Shown here: positions 13,851 to 13,984 of the stretch, in pieces
Layout of the letters: each line of letters starts with the position of its first letter
Numbering within the stretch: the first letter of the stretch is position 1
Made by a program: the position numbers and the translations under genes
NCBI GenBank assembly: GCA_964576075.1
Contig: CAZNTX010000094.1
Span: 1-13,984 of the forward strand
Length of the DNA: 13,984 nucleotides
Reading direction: 5' to 3'
Source of the DNA: Thermohalobaculum sp964576075
Lineage (GTDB): Bacteria; Pseudomonadota; Alphaproteobacteria; Rhodobacterales; Rhodobacteraceae
Notes under the pieces: model-generated
Told to the model about the DNA's origin: nothing
Databases searched by the model: none
The model's input: only the letters and a program-made list of their open reading frames with translations

Positions 13851-13984
13851 TCAGAAGAGCCCCTCGATCTCGCCGGCCTCGTTGATGCGGATCGTCTCCG
13901 CGGCGGGCGTGCGCGGCAGGCCCGGCATCGTCATGATCTCGCCGCAGATCGCCACGACGAAGCCCGCCCCGGCCGAGAGCCGCA
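13851..13984 (-). CDS. fhs: Formate-tetrahydrofolate ligase, C-terminal end (5' part outside window)
   Basis: The last 43 residues are visible, read from the window edge to a TGA at 13851-13853. AGAGFVVAICGEIMTMPGLP and the ending INEAGEIEGLF match the highly conserved C-terminus of formyltetrahydrofolate synthetase, which joins formate to tetrahydrofolate using ATP. The family is about 555-560 residues, so over 90 percent lies beyond the window. Its presence some 6 kb from a formate dehydrogenase fits a C1 locus. The identification rests on a short but distinctive piece. Confidence 0.9.
   Translation of the reverse strand, partial: RLSAGAGFVVAICGEIMTMPGLPRTPAAETIRINEAGEIEGLF

Overview
The window is about 14 kb of very GC-rich DNA with strong G/C bias at third codon positions. 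That bias creates long antisense shadow reading frames. Gene content suggests an alphaproteobacterium (Rhodobacterales/Hyphomicrobiales-like) that uses C1 compounds and organic acids: a two-subunit NAD-linked molybdenum/tungsten formate dehydrogenase of the Methylorubrum FDH1 type, formate-tetrahydrofolate ligase, acetyl-CoA synthetase and a tripartite tricarboxylate transporter (TTT). The genus cannot be fixed from the sequence alone. No tRNA, rRNA, CRISPR array, insertion sequence or integrase was seen.

Layout. (1) 1-1066, minus: N-terminal 355 residues of acetyl-CoA synthetase, cut by the window edge. (2) 1067-1343: divergent regulatory region with a TTGA-N6-TCAA (FNR/FixK/Dnr-type) box placed to act on acs. 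(3) 1344-7546, plus: a potassium-channel-like membrane protein, a LysR regulator whose start overlaps the channel stop, then fdh1B (a NuoE-NuoF fusion) and fdh1A (catalytic subunit), also with overlapping stop and start. A perfect dyad with a LysR T-N11-A core lies just before the fdh1B ribosome binding site, and a strong hairpin follows fdh1A. (4) 7617-8525, plus: an HNH nuclease with an N-terminal domain that may be EVE/PUA-like, so possibly a modification-dependent restriction enzyme. It converges on (5) 8528-9457, minus: a PAPS-dependent sulfotransferase. (6) 9537-12633, minus: the TTT operon tctC-tctB-tctA, with a GntR-type palindrome in its promoter region. (7) 12855-13715, minus: a tandem universal stress protein. 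(8) 13716-13850: an intergenic region with three hairpins, two of them identical 26-bp repeats. (9) 13851-13984, minus: the C-terminal end of formate-tetrahydrofolate ligase.

How the genes fit together. Formate can be oxidised to CO2 with NADH production (Fdh1AB) or fixed onto tetrahydrofolate (Fhs); both routes lie in this window. Acs activates acetate, and the TTT system probably brings in a carboxylate. The LysR regulator is the obvious candidate controller of formate oxidation. The least ordinary parts are the nuclease with its possibly occluded start codon, the missing His/Cys cluster motif in the FDH alpha subunit, and the repeated hairpins between fhs and the stress protein gene.
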